NCBI GenBank assembly: GCA_017883235.1
Contig: JADGNY010000020.1
Span: forward strand, 1-61,264
Reading direction: 5' to 3'
Source of the DNA: Thermoanaerobaculia bacterium
GTDB taxonomy: Bacteria > Acidobacteriota > Thermoanaerobaculia > Gp7-AA8
Length of the DNA stretch: 61,264 bases
Below, one piece after another: positions 26,710-37,272 of this stretch (the first letter of the stretch is position 1; each line of letters starts with the position of its first letter). Made by a program: the position numbers and the translations under genes. The notes below the pieces were generated by a model that saw nothing but the letters and a program-made list of their open reading frames with translations, searched no databases and had not been told where the DNA came from.

Positions 26710-27391
26710 ACAGCAGTCGATCAATCACTCCATTAAGGTCGTCGACGCCTTCGATCTCGATGACGAGCTGCGATCGCTGCTCAAGCCCGGCGAGATGGTG
26801 CGCGACGCGGAAGGCCGGCGGCATCGTCTCCCGCGCTACTTCTACGAGATCCCCAATCATGAGGCGGCGGTGAGTATTCGGCTGACGAACCACTTTGGCC
26901 TGAACGAATTCACCCTCGTCGATCTGAAGGAAGCTGCACGTCTGCAACAGTTTCCGCGCTACGTTCCGTGCGCCGTCCGCGTGCTGGCCTTTTACCTCGA
27001 GCAGTTCCGCCGCGAAGCCGGCGCTTCGGTGCACATCCCCGTCAACGGCGGTTACCGCTCGCCGTCGCACAAGCGCTCCCTCACCGCAACGCCCCATATG
27101 TGGGCCACGGCCGCCGACATCTACCGCATCGGTACGACCATCCTGAAAGGGAAGGAGACGATCGAGAAGTACAACGGCATCGCCGAGGAGCTGAGCGACG
27201 ACATACACGTTCTCCCGTACGGGCATGTCACCGGTGCCACCGCCGACGATCACATCCACTTCGACCTCGGATACATCACTGTCATCCCGACAGAGATCAG
27301 TGAAGACCGGATGGAACAGCCTCAGGAGAGCCGCCCCCGTTTCGCCTTCGAGGATCGCCGGCGGCGCGACCGGAGGACGGTGGACGAGTAA
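26702..27391 (+). CDS. M15-like zinc peptidase (D-Ala-D-Ala carboxypeptidase fold)
   Basis: 229 residues, overlapping the previous gene by 8 nt. The zinc-site pattern is visible: GYRSPSHKRSL, then HMWATAAD (the HxxGxAxD pattern with Ala for Gly), and DDHIHFDLGY supplying the last histidine. This fits Peptidase M15A-like proteins that cleave peptidoglycan peptides. No signal peptide is seen. The C-terminus ends in an arginine-rich RRRRDRR tail; a similar RRAADRR appears in the next gene's product. Probably works with its operon neighbours on DAP-containing peptides. Confidence 0.7.
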   Translation: MSEQQSINHSIKVVDAFDLDDELRSLLKPGEMVRDAEGRRHRLPRYFYEIPNHEAAVSIRLTNHFGLNEFTLVDLKEAARLQQFPRYVPCAVRVLAFYLEQFRREAGASVHIPVNGGYRSPSHKRSLTATPHMWATAADIYRIGTTILKGKETIEKYNGIAEELSDDIHVLPYGHVTGATADDHIHFDLGYITVIPTEISEDRMEQPQESRPRFAFEDRRRRDRRTVDE

Positions 27392-27393
27392 CT

Positions 27394-27590
27394 GCGCCTT
27401 CGGCGCGTTGTCTGCGGCTCCGCCGCGTTGTCTGCGCTACGCGCGTTATCTGCGCATTCGCGGATTATCTTGCGCTCTCGCGTGTTCGCTCAGCACAAGA
27501 CCACCCACGCCGCAGCGTGCAGACAACGCGCGGAGCGCAAACAACGCGGCGGAGCCGCAGACAACGCGCATAGCGCAGAGTTCAGGCCTG
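27394..27590. repeat. Self-similar inverted repeat, GCGTTGTCTGCG type
   Basis: Arms 27405-27437 and 27535-27567 are 33 nt with one mismatch. Each arm is itself built from repeats of CGCGTTGTCTGCG. It fills the 240-bp gap between the M15-like and amidoligase genes and replaces what would otherwise be a promoter region. Confidence 0.8.
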
Positions 27591-27632
27591 CGGTTTGCTA
27601 CTCCACCTCATCAGTAGCAAACAAATCCACGC

Positions 27633-29201
27633 ATGCCCAGAACGCCCAATTCCAAGGATCAGAGCGGACTCGACAGGCTGCTCCGGAGGACACGCCTCGA
27701 CATGCCGGTCATCGGCATGGAGTCAGAGTTCAACGTCTGGCTCGATGAGGTCGAGGTCGATCCGCGAGAGTACTGGGGACACCCCGGCGCGTTCATCGAC
27801 CGTCCCCTTCTGCCGCGTGAAAAGACGTCGCTGCAGCTCCCGACTGGGGGTGCGGTCTACTTCGATCGAGGGGTCATCGAAGTCGTCACACCGGTCATCG
27901 AGCTGGCTCCGCATTCAACCGCCCGCATGGTGCGCAACCTGTGGGAACAGATGGGCTTCGTGCGGGACCAGCTGACGAGATGGGAGGAGGCCAGCGGCCA
28001 CACCGTCCGCCTCAAGGCCTACAGCAGCCACTACAACATCTCTTACGACGTACCGAAAAAGGAACAGAGCGCAACGCGGAATGAGAAGGCGCTGGCACTC
28101 CTGCTCACGTACATCCTCCCCGTCCCGGTGATGCTCGTCGCGTCCAATCGCCGATCGACCGGCGTCGGCGTCCGGCCCCGGGGTGGCAGGATCGAGGTCA
28201 CGGTCGACTTCACGCCTGATCCAGGCCTGATGGTCGCCGCGGCCACGCTGATCGTCGGCATCGTCCGCGAGGTGATGAGCTGGCCGTCCTACGACCTTTC
28301 CATGCTCGACAAGCTGCCGATCCCGGTCGTCGACGGCGTTGTCCCCGGCAAGCACACGACACGGAAGGGCTGGCTGACCAAGGACTTTCACTATCCCCAG
28401 AGTCCGTACACCTCGGATGTGAACGCTCCGATCTGGAAGACGCAGTTCGGCGAGACCATTTCGTTGCGGACGATGGCGGCGCGGGTGGCCTGGTTCTTCC
28501 GCTACTCGATCCGCAAGTACTCGGATCCCTTCAGCATGCGTCTGCTCTTCGCCGTCCTCTCCGGCCGCGCGCCATCACTGCTGGAGCTGGCCGATCGTCC
28601 GGCCGCGTACGACGACGTCGGCCAGCTCTGCCGCTGGGGATCGGTCATCCACGAGCTGAAGAACTACGGGATCGAGTCGGACCTGATGTCCTCGAAGCCA
28701 CCAACGATCGATGAGCACGTGATCGAGCGGACCAACGCGCGGTGCGTTCACCTCCTGGAGCGTGAGACTCTCAAGGCTGCAAACGCCAAGCCCCCCGTTG
28801 CACTCCCACAGCCCCCAGCCGCTCCTTCGAGCCCCCGCGCCACGTACTCACGCCGTGAGACACCCCGTACGCTGCTCCCTTCCCGGGCTGCGCAGTACCT
28901 CGACCGCCGCGGCACCTCGCTGATGTCCGGCAATGGGCTGAGCCGCGAGCGCCGCCGCGCCGCCGATCGCAGGAAGACGAGCTACAACACACCATTCCCC
29001 GACCGGCGACTGACCCGCTCCGCCTACGAGCAGGTCTTTCTGAGGCTCGTCTCCGGCGGCAAGTTGCGAATGGGTCAAGAACTCTATAGCCCGATCGGGA
29101 TGAAGGGCTGGTACCACGCCATCTTCCGCCGCGACTCCGACGGCGCCGAGCGGGTCCTGACAATCGATCAGTTACTGCAGAGGATGAGGGATTGGCTTTG
29201 A
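27633..29201 (+). CDS. Amidoligase-like protein (glutamine-synthetase/gamma-GCS fold)
   Basis: 522 residues. The N-terminal VIGMESEFNVW resembles the first metal-binding strand (GxExE) of the carboxylate-amine ligase superfamily, and PTGGAVYFDRGVIEVVTP resembles the NGxRxYxDxxHPEYxTPE segment of Pup-ligase and related enzymes. GGRIEVTVDFTPDP near residue 188 could supply the basic active-site residue. Residues about 390-450 are Pro/Arg-rich, and a compact C-terminal module ends the protein (GWYHAIFRRDSDGAE). Likely an ATP-dependent peptide- or amide-bond former; substrate unknown. No Pup-like gene is nearby. The exact subfamily is not recognised. Confidence 0.6.
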   Translation: MPRTPNSKDQSGLDRLLRRTRLDMPVIGMESEFNVWLDEVEVDPREYWGHPGAFIDRPLLPREKTSLQLPTGGAVYFDRGVIEVVTPVIELAPHSTARMVRNLWEQMGFVRDQLTRWEEASGHTVRLKAYSSHYNISYDVPKKEQSATRNEKALALLLTYILPVPVMLVASNRRSTGVGVRPRGGRIEVTVDFTPDPGLMVAAATLIVGIVREVMSWPSYDLSMLDKLPIPVVDGVVPGKHTTRKGWLTKDFHYPQSPYTSDVNAPIWKTQFGETISLRTMAARVAWFFRYSIRKYSDPFSMRLLFAVLSGRAPSLLELADRPAAYDDVGQLCRWGSVIHELKNYGIESDLMSSKPPTIDEHVIERTNARCVHLLERETLKAANAKPPVALPQPPAAPSSPRATYSRRETPRTLLPSRAAQYLDRRGTSLMSGNGLSRERRRAADRRKTSYNTPFPDRRLTRSAYEQVFLRLVSGGKLRMGQELYSPIGMKGWYHAIFRRDSDGAERVLTIDQLLQRMRDWL

Positions 29202-29202
29202 A

Positions 29203-29300
29203 GAGTGGATCAGTGGATCAGTGGATTCGTAGATTAGAAAAGCAAGTGGCCAACCCGATGCCCTGATCCACGAATCCACTGACCTACTAATCCACTCCTA
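29203..29300. repeat. Self-similar inverted repeat, GGATCAGTGGAT type
   Basis: Left AGTGGATCAGTGGATCAGTG with GATTCGTAGATTAG pairs with right CTGATCCACGAATCCACTG and CTACTAATCCACTC. It lies between the convergent amidoligase and small membrane protein genes and could act as a terminator. A related element is at 43482-43590. Confidence 0.7.
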
Positions 29301-29537
29301 CTCTTCCCCCCGCCGCCGATCGAGGTCTTCCTTCAAAGCCATCCCCGGCGAGCGATTCTGAAGCCGTGGTCGCTCCAGGATGGTGGCCAGGAAGTCGGCC
29401 ACACCCCACGCGAGGAAGGTCGTCGCGGCGACCGTGAGGAATTGCGACGGGGTGCGTAATCCGAAGAGGAAGAAGATCGTCAATGGGACACCGATCCCCA
29501 TCACGATCACGCCGACGATCAAACGAGGCCCTGACAT
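29298..29537 (-). CDS. Small membrane protein, unknown
   Basis: 79 residues with two hydrophobic segments (LIVGVIVMGIGVPLTIFFLF and FLTVAATTFLAWGVADFLA) and a charged C-terminal tail. Follows the lytic transglycosylase gene by 21 bp on the same strand, so probably co-transcribed. No family recognised. Confidence 0.6.
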   Translation of the reverse strand: MSGPRLIVGVIVMGIGVPLTIFFLFGLRTPSQFLTVAATTFLAWGVADFLATILERPRLQNRSPGMALKEDLDRRRGEE

Positions 29538-29558
29538 CGCCCGGTATTGTATGCGGGT

Positions 29559-30449
29559 CTACTGGGTCGCCCCGGTGATATCACCCTGTCCGTCGGCACG
29601 CGCGCCAAGGTCCTGCTGGAAGGCGCGTACCCTCTGGACGTAGTTTCGGGTCTCCCGGAAGGGCGGTACGCCGTTGAATCGGCGCACGTTCCCCTCACCG
29701 GCGTTGTAGGCGGCAATGGCCTTCTGCTGATCGCCGGCGAAGCGGTCGGTCAGGTAGCGAAGGTACTTTGCTCCTGCTTGGATATTCTGCGCGGGATCGT
29801 TGAGATTGTCCGCGCCGAGCCAGCGGCCTGTGCTGGGAACGAGCTGCATCAAGCCTACCGCGCCGCGGTTCGAGTGCGCCGTCGGGACGAATTGGGATTC
29901 CGTATGGACCACGGCCGCGAGCAGTTCCGGGGGGAGGTCATTCTTCTTCGCCTCGTCGTAAATGATGCCGCCGAACGGAACCTCTTTTTGGAAAAAGCGC
30001 TGTTTCACCTGCTCGGCGATGTCTACGAGGGTCCGGGGCGCCTCGGCGACCTGGGAGGGAGCTGAGGCTACGGTCGTCGCCACATCCCGCACGGCGCCGG
30101 TAACTCCACCGCTGACCTGATCCGCGATCTGCTTCGCCGTTGCCAGATCGTTCGCGATCTGTGCGTCGGGATCCGGCGGTACGGGCATTGGCGTTCCCGT
30201 CGTCGTTTCAGGCTTTCTGTGAGTATTTGAGTCGGCAGATTGGAGCAGGTTACTTACTCTCAGAGGGATTCCGATTCCGCCTAACGCCAGCGACGCCCCC
30301 AATGCCAAGCCGGCGTATTTCCGTCGCAAACCACTCAGGCCGCGCGGTTTAACCTTCTGGATCTCGTTACGCAGTTGCGAACGTTCGAACCCGTCGAGGA
30401 ACCTCTCCTGGAACGGTCTGCTGGTCTTTGGCTTGTCCATCTCGTTCAT
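29559..30449 (-). CDS. Membrane-anchored SLT-type lytic transglycosylase
   Basis: 296 residues. A basic cytoplasmic N-terminus is followed by one transmembrane helix (LALGASLALGGIGI, about residue 50), a Pro/Thr-rich linker, and a C-terminal SLT domain: the catalytic glutamate in VVHTESQFVPTAHS, then GAVGLMQLVPSTG, QNIQAGAKYLRYL and AAYNAGEGNVRRF. Cleaves the MurNAc-GlcNAc bond in the periplasm. The cytoplasmic N-terminal extension of about 45 residues is longer than usual. Confidence 0.9.
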   Translation of the reverse strand: MNEMDKPKTSRPFQERFLDGFERSQLRNEIQKVKPRGLSGLRRKYAGLALGASLALGGIGIPLRVSNLLQSADSNTHRKPETTTGTPMPVPPDPDAQIANDLATAKQIADQVSGGVTGAVRDVATTVASAPSQVAEAPRTLVDIAEQVKQRFFQKEVPFGGIIYDEAKKNDLPPELLAAVVHTESQFVPTAHSNRGAVGLMQLVPSTGRWLGADNLNDPAQNIQAGAKYLRYLTDRFAGDQQKAIAAYNAGEGNVRRFNGVPPFRETRNYVQRVRAFQQDLGARADGQGDITGATQ

Positions 30450-30609
30450 CCTCTGACAACGAATCGTGACTGAAGGTTATTTTGCAATTCGGAAGCCACC
30501 CGAGCTCATCCGAACTAATTGATTAAAAAGAAGTTAGATCCACTCGACAAATCAAAGCTGGCATGGATTGGCTCGACGATTGAAATGTGGGTAAGATGGC
30601 AAGCTGTGC

Positions 30610-31230
30610 ATGACTGATTTGAAGAAAAACTTGATCCTTGGCCTGTTCGCAGCCGTCGCGCTTGCCTTCGCGCAGCCGTCGCGCGCCCAGGGCTTTCTCT
30701 GCGAGGACACCTTCAAGCTGGACGACGCTGCGATGCAGTCGTACCGCTTCGGTCCCGCCGTTCCGCCCCCCGCGCCGCCTGCCGTGACGGTTGTTCAGCC
30801 CGATCCTGACCCGCTCGAGCTCCGAGTCCTCAAATACGCCGCCGTGGCGGTGAAACATCGCCTGGCGGGGCTGGCCAGCTACTACTCGACATCCCTCGAC
30901 GGCACCCTGACCGCCAATGGCGAGCGGTACCACAACGCGATGATGTCCGCGGCTCACCTGACCCTTCCCCTCGGGTCATGGATCGAGGTGACGGCTCGGG
31001 CGACGGGGCGCAAGCTGCGTCTCCGGGTGAACGACCGCGGCCCCTACGCCAACAAGTTCGCGATCGATCTCTCCCAGGCGGCCGCCAAGTTCCTCGGTGT
31101 CGACATCGCCGAGGACAGGTACGTGATGATCCGCATCATCGGCCTTCCGGGCGAGGATCCTCTGCCCGGGGATGTGGTCGACGCGCCGGCGCTCGAAGAG
31201 ACGGCGACGCTGACGCCCGCGGGGCAGTAA
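30610..31230 (+). CDS. rlpA: RlpA-like septal ring lytic transglycosylase
   Basis: 206 residues with a signal peptide (ILGLFAAVALAFAQPSRAQ). The double-psi beta-barrel domain carries GLASYYS, GTLTANGERYH, AHLTLPLGSWIEVT and LRVNDRGPYA, with the catalytic Asp in NDRGPY. No SPOR domain is present, so septal targeting by denuded glycan is not predicted. Divergent from the SLT gene. The stop is followed 46 bp later by a 21-bp repeat array. Confidence 0.85.
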   Translation: MTDLKKNLILGLFAAVALAFAQPSRAQGFLCEDTFKLDDAAMQSYRFGPAVPPPAPPAVTVVQPDPDPLELRVLKYAAVAVKHRLAGLASYYSTSLDGTLTANGERYHNAMMSAAHLTLPLGSWIEVTARATGRKLRLRVNDRGPYANKFAIDLSQAAAKFLGVDIAEDRYVMIRIIGLPGEDPLPGDVVDAPALEETATLTPAGQ

Positions 31231-31276
31231 CCACCTGCCTCGCCGAAGCAATTCGCTGGATTGACTGCGTACCATC

Positions 31277-31528
31277 GATTCCTGGATGCGCATCCAGGAT
31301 TCTTGAATGCACATCCAGGATTCCTGGATGCACATCCAGACTTCTTGGATGCACATCCAGGATTCTTGGATGCGCATTCAGACTTCTTGGATGCACATCC
31401 AGGATTCTTGGATGCGCATTCAGACTTCTTGGATGCACATCCAGGATTCTTGGATGCACATCCAGACTTCTTGAATACGCATCCAGCGATCTTGGATGCA
31501 CATTCAGGATTCCTGGATGCGCATCCTC
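31277..31528. repeat. Twelve-unit 21-bp palindromic minisatellite
   Basis: Twelve consecutive 21-bp units with no length change, consensus GATTCTTGGATGCACATCCAG. Each holds the dyad TGGATG-NN-CATCCA (fully symmetric where NN is CG). Units 4-5 and 6-7 are identical 42-bp dimers. It lies between the convergent 3' ends of rlpA and a kinase gene. Because 21 is a multiple of three and the unit lacks stops, several frames stay open, encoding e.g. FLDAHPG heptads; these are not considered genes. Confidence 0.95.
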
Positions 31529-31581
31529 GATGCGTCACTCCGCTGATCCGATATTTGTCCCGAGATCGGCCGATTTTGGAA

Positions 31582-32331
31582 TCAGTGCCTGTCGTGCGGG
31601 ATCGTGAAGCAAACCCTGGCGCCCTGATCCGGAGCCGACTCGACGGTGATCGCGCCGCCATGGCTCTCGATGATGCGCCTGGCGAGGTAGAGACCGTATC
31701 CAGGACCGCCGCCGCGGGACTTGTCGAGCTTCAGTCCCGGCTCGAAGATCTGGTCCGTGTAGCGGGGATCGATGCCGATGCCGTTGTCGCGGACACAAAC
31801 GCGGTAGCCGTCCGGATCGACGTCGCAGTCGATGCTGATCGTCCGTTCGCCCTTCGGCCGGTCGTTGAAGAAGAGTGCGTTCGCGAATAGGGCGCTGATT
31901 GCTTCGCGCATCTTCTCCGCGTCGACGTTGACGGCCGGCAGCTCGTCCGGGAGGGTGATCGTCACCGCTCCCTCTTCGATCTGGTAGTTACATTTGAGGA
32001 TGACCTCTTCGACGATCTCCCGCAGCGGCGTGGGGCGGCGGACGTTGGGGCGCGCAAGCAGCTTGACGAGGTGCGACATCTCATCGAGCACCTTCTTCAT
32101 CTGCTGCGCGCTGGAGCGGATGCGCCGCAGGAAGTCCTGTCCCTCCTCGTCCAGCTTGTCGTTGTAGTCGCTGAGCAGAAGGTCGCTGAAGCCGTCGATG
32201 GAGAAGATCGGCGACTTGAGGTCGTGAGACAGCACGCCGAAGAGGCGGGTCAGCTCTTCAATCGTGAGAACTTGTTCGCTCTCGTTTTCGGTAGCCAAGG
32301 TGGAAATCGTCAACCTCCGCAACGAGCCCAA
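31582..32331 (-). CDS. Soluble histidine kinase without sensor domain
   Basis: 249 residues. HisKA with phosphoacceptor histidine in LFGVLSHDLKSPIF (about residue 36), then an ATPase domain with ALFANALFFND (N box), DNGIGIDPRY and GGGPGYGLYLARRI. There is almost nothing before HisKA, so input must come from a partner protein or a lost domain. No response regulator is adjacent. Ends 54 bp from the repeat array. Confidence 0.85.
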   Translation of the reverse strand: MGSLRRLTISTLATENESEQVLTIEELTRLFGVLSHDLKSPIFSIDGFSDLLLSDYNDKLDEEGQDFLRRIRSSAQQMKKVLDEMSHLVKLLARPNVRRPTPLREIVEEVILKCNYQIEEGAVTITLPDELPAVNVDAEKMREAISALFANALFFNDRPKGERTISIDCDVDPDGYRVCVRDNGIGIDPRYTDQIFEPGLKLDKSRGGGPGYGLYLARRIIESHGGAITVESAPDQGARVCFTIPHDRH

Positions 32332-32339
32332 CCGTGCAA

Positions 32340-33023
32340 CTAGCGGGCCTGAGCTTTCCGGAATGCGGCCACCTTGCCGCCGCCTGCGATTTCAGTCTCG
32401 CCGTCGCCTCGAATCGCAAGAGCCGTTCCGGCGGGGATCCCCAGTCCGATCAGCGTCTCCGGCACGGACATCAGACGCCGGAGGCTCGCGTCGTTGTCGG
32501 GCTCGAAGGCGGTGTCGACGACTGTATTGGCGAGCCATCCCAGCGCCGGCAGCGACGCGGCGATCCCGTGCATGTCGCGCGCGGCGATGCCGAAACATGA
32601 TGCCGACGCTCCGATCGCCGCGATGACGGTGCCGTTCGCCGCCGCCTCGCGCATGGCCAGATCGGCCGCCGATTCGCGCAGCACCGCCAGCAGGTTGTTC
32701 GTGACGCCTCCGCCGAGGTAGATCATCCCGGCGGCGAGGATCTGGTCGAGGTTCTTCTGCCGCCTGCTGTCACGTCCGCGGTAGATCGGAACGTTCACGG
32801 TCTCGACCGTGGGGTCGATCCCATGCAGGTACTTGCCGAAATGCCCCGCATACTCCGCCGATCCCGAGGCCGCGGGGATGAACGCCACGGTCCGCCGGTC
32901 CGCCGGCATGTTCCGCAGCAGAAATTCATCGACCTCACGCGTCTCGCCGAATGAAAACTCGCCGCCTCCAATGAGCACGAGTAGATGGACGGGGACGGCG
33001 AGATCGACGTGCAGGGAGGTCAC
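32340..33023 (-). CDS. Peptidase S51 / cyanophycinase-like protein
   Basis: 227 residues from GTG 33023; an ATG at 33086 is possible but overlaps the preceding gene. Family motifs: LLVLIGGGEFSF, FIPAASGSAEYAGHF, MIYLGGGVTNNLL, and the nucleophile region AAIGASASCFG, where the serine is kept but the usual GxSAGA is GASAS. This class I glutamine amidotransferase-like fold includes cyanophycinase and peptidase E, which cleave Asp-containing peptides. 8 bp upstream of the kinase gene on the same strand. Confidence 0.75.
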   Translation of the reverse strand: MTSLHVDLAVPVHLLVLIGGGEFSFGETREVDEFLLRNMPADRRTVAFIPAASGSAEYAGHFGKYLHGIDPTVETVNVPIYRGRDSRRQKNLDQILAAGMIYLGGGVTNNLLAVLRESAADLAMREAAANGTVIAAIGASASCFGIAARDMHGIAASLPALGWLANTVVDTAFEPDNDASLRRLMSVPETLIGLGIPAGTALAIRGDGETEIAGGGKVAAFRKAQAR

Positions 33024-33057
33024 GGATGCATCGTACTTCGAGCGCCTGCTACTTACT

Positions 33058-33432
33058 TCACCGGCGTGCGGCTGGCGCGGATACACGATTCGCAGCGATA
33101 TGCCGGGGCAAGCGGGCGTCTTCGCGACGCCACAGAATACGCGTGCGCGGAAGAGGCACCTCGCGGAAGAGAGCGCTTAGGAACGCGGAGGCATCACTCG
33201 CCTCCGGGATGCGCAACATCAGTTGCTTCGAAATCTCGCCGTAATAGAGGACGAAGTAGTGGCCGGCATCGAGCTTGATGAGGGCCGCCTTCGACGGCTC
33301 TGGCGCTTCCTGTGGGTCGGTGATTTGCTGGAGCGAGACCGGAAACCATTTCGACAGTTCGGCTTCCGAAACGCTCGCCGTCAGAACTGGAAGGGCGTGG
33401 GCAGTCAATTCATTCGGTTTCGCAACTCGCAC
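33058..33432 (-). CDS. Hypothetical protein downstream of a PIN toxin-antitoxin pair
   Basis: 124 residues from GTG 33432, chosen because it avoids the 41-nt overlap created by the ATG at 33489. Contains a compact core: LIKLDAGHYFVLYYGEISKQ and SAFLSALFREVPLPRTRI. No family recognised. Follows the PIN module by 16 bp and precedes the S51 gene by 34 bp, all on the minus strand. Confidence 0.5.
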   Translation of the reverse strand: MRVAKPNELTAHALPVLTASVSEAELSKWFPVSLQQITDPQEAPEPSKAALIKLDAGHYFVLYYGEISKQLMLRIPEASDASAFLSALFREVPLPRTRILWRREDARLPRHIAANRVSAPAARR

Positions 33433-33448
33433 GGGTGCTCGATGACCG

Positions 33449-33634
33449 CTATTTCTCAACCTCGACGGGCTCGGGACGCCGAGGTTCAAGCGTCACGACG
33501 CGATCAGGATGTTCCTTTTCCTTCTCGCGAAGGAAACGACACAACGCACCGAGGTCATTGTTGAACCGGGCGAATAACTCCGCCCGCGCTTCTCGGGTTT
33601 CTTTGACGATTGGGTCTTCCCACATGGCCTTCAC
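33449..33634 (-). CDS. Putative antitoxin of the PIN module
   Basis: 61 residues, start overlapping the PIN gene's stop (ATGA). The sequence begins MWEDPIVKETREARAELFAR and continues FNNDLGALCRFLREKE. Short proteins starting DPIVxExRxxRxxxAxRF are commonly coupled to PIN-domain toxins, from memory of such gene pairs. Position after the toxin is reversed relative to classic vapBC. Confidence 0.65.
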   Translation of the reverse strand: MKAMWEDPIVKETREARAELFARFNNDLGALCRFLREKEKEHPDRVVTLEPRRPEPVEVEK

Positions 33635-34104
33635 CTCGACATCAGTTCCTGCGGCGTGCAGATTACAGGTGGATCATATCCGGCCGCGATGCATCGACGT
33701 TCAACAGCTCGACGGATAACCGCATTCGCGATGTGCTTGCAGTTCCAAGTGAGAAGGTACTGCATACCGTGCACAGCAGCCAGCGCCATGTGAAGAGAGT
33801 CGGTCGCTGCGTTTGCCGACAGGCCAGCAGCCCGAAGCAGCACGGGTGCAAGCAGCTCTGCCTCTTGTGGGATGGACAGCAGCGGCAGCGAGGCAACGAG
33901 GGTCAATCGACTTCTGGCAGCCGACGGATCTCCGACCTCTGCTTCACGAACTACAAGCTCAGAGATGAAGAGTTCATACTTCTGGCGCTCCGTCTCCCAC
34001 CATTCGCGGGTGAGTTCCTGATTGGCTTGGGTAATCAAGTCCCGGCTCGATCGGCCGACCACATAACTGATCAGGCTTGTCTCGAGGTAGATGCGTGGGG
34101 GCAC
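33631..34104 (-). CDS. PIN-domain VapC-like toxin
   Basis: 157 residues. PIN active-site acids: YLETSLISYVVG (Glu where Asp is usual), ELVVREAEVGDP (Glu), and DSLHMALAAVHG (Asp), with LLTWNCKHIANA near the end carrying Asn at the fourth position. The C-terminal PPVICTPQELM is typical of this subgroup. Probably a metal-dependent RNase. Ten bp downstream of clpC on the same strand. Confidence 0.8.
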   Translation of the reverse strand: MPPRIYLETSLISYVVGRSSRDLITQANQELTREWWETERQKYELFISELVVREAEVGDPSAARSRLTLVASLPLLSIPQEAELLAPVLLRAAGLSANAATDSLHMALAAVHGMQYLLTWNCKHIANAVIRRAVERRCIAAGYDPPVICTPQELMSR

Positions 34105-34113
34105 AACATGCCT

Positions 34114-36540
<2,427 letters not shown>

Positions 36541-36556
36541 GGGCGTTGGACGTAGT

Positions 36557-37225
36557 TTAACCCCTGACGCCAGCGCTCATCTCGAACACCCGATCGCACC
36601 GAGCAGCAAGATCACGATTGTGTGTGACGATCACCGAAGTCAGGCCGCGCTTTACATGACATTCCCGCATCAGATCGAAGACCCGCTCGCTCGTCTCCAG
36701 ATCGAGATTCCCGGTCGGTTCGTCGGCCAGGAACAGGAGCGGATCCACCAGCAGCGCGCGCGCGATGGCCACGCGCTGTTGCTCGCCGCCGGAGAGTTGA
36801 TTCGGGAAGTGGCGCGCACGCCCTTCCAGTCCCAGCTCCGCCAGCAGTGCCGAGGCTTTATTTAACGCGTCATCCCTGTCGAACCTTCCGATCCATCCCG
36901 GCATGGCCACGTTCTCCGTCGCCGTGAACTCCGGCAGCAGATGATGAAACTGGAAGACGAAGCCGACGTTGCGGTTGCGAAACCGCGCCAGCTCGTCGTT
37001 GCTCATCGACGAGACCTCGGCGTCCGCCACGCGAATGGTGCCGGTGTCGGGACGATCGAGCCCGCCGAGCAGGTGCAGCAGCGTCGACTTGCCGATGCCC
37101 GACGGACCGACGATGGCCAGCATCTCGCCGCGCTCCACGGTGAGCTCCAGGTCGTTGAGCACCGGCACCGGCACCTCGGCGTTGCGATAGGTTTTCGACA
37201 GCGACCGCGCTTCGAGAAAGGGCAT
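36557..37225 (-). CDS. lolD: Lipoprotein-releasing ABC transporter ATP-binding protein
   Basis: 222 residues from ATG 37225; the upstream open frame is a shadow of the cyclase gene. Walker [16 protein letters not shown], signature [15 protein letters not shown], Walker [14 protein letters not shown], and H-loop IVTHNRD. The LolD/MacB-type context Q-F-H-H-L-L-P-E-F follows NVGFVFQ. LolD powers extraction of lipoproteins from the inner membrane, but the permease genes lolC/E are not adjacent, so partners must be encoded elsewhere. Confidence 0.85.
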   Translation of the reverse strand: MPFLEARSLSKTYRNAEVPVPVLNDLELTVERGEMLAIVGPSGIGKSTLLHLLGGLDRPDTGTIRVADAEVSSMSNDELARFRNRNVGFVFQFHHLLPEFTATENVAMPGWIGRFDRDDALNKASALLAELGLEGRARHFPNQLSGGEQQRVAIARALLVDPLLFLADEPTGNLDLETSERVFDLMRECHVKRGLTSVIVTHNRDLAARCDRVFEMSAGVRG

Positions 37226-37230
37226 GTCTG

Positions 37231-37263
37231 TTTTTTGTGGCACAGACACTCTTGTCTGTGCTC
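37231..37263. repeat. Small hairpin repeat between cyclase and lolD
   Basis: CACAGAC (37241-37247) pairs with GTCTGTG (37254-37260). The wording around it, GGCACAGACACTCTTGTCTG, is of the kind that recurs as a dispersed repeat in related genomes (from memory). It may form in the mRNA just upstream of the lolD start. Confidence 0.5.
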
Positions 37264-37272
37264 CGTGACGCC

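Noticed and set aside
27633-29201. True Pup ligase (PafA) or Dop
   Set aside because: Only two motifs are reminiscent; there is no Pup, no proteasome or ATPase gene nearby, and the C-terminal half differs, so only a superfamily-level call is made.
31277-31528. Possible CRISPR array
   Set aside because: The units are contiguous 21-bp repeats with no spacers, and there are no cas genes. The same applies to 52115-52493.
31261-31890. Open frame encoding FLDAHPG heptads
   Set aside because: It is the translated 21-bp array continued antisense into the histidine kinase gene; not a protein.
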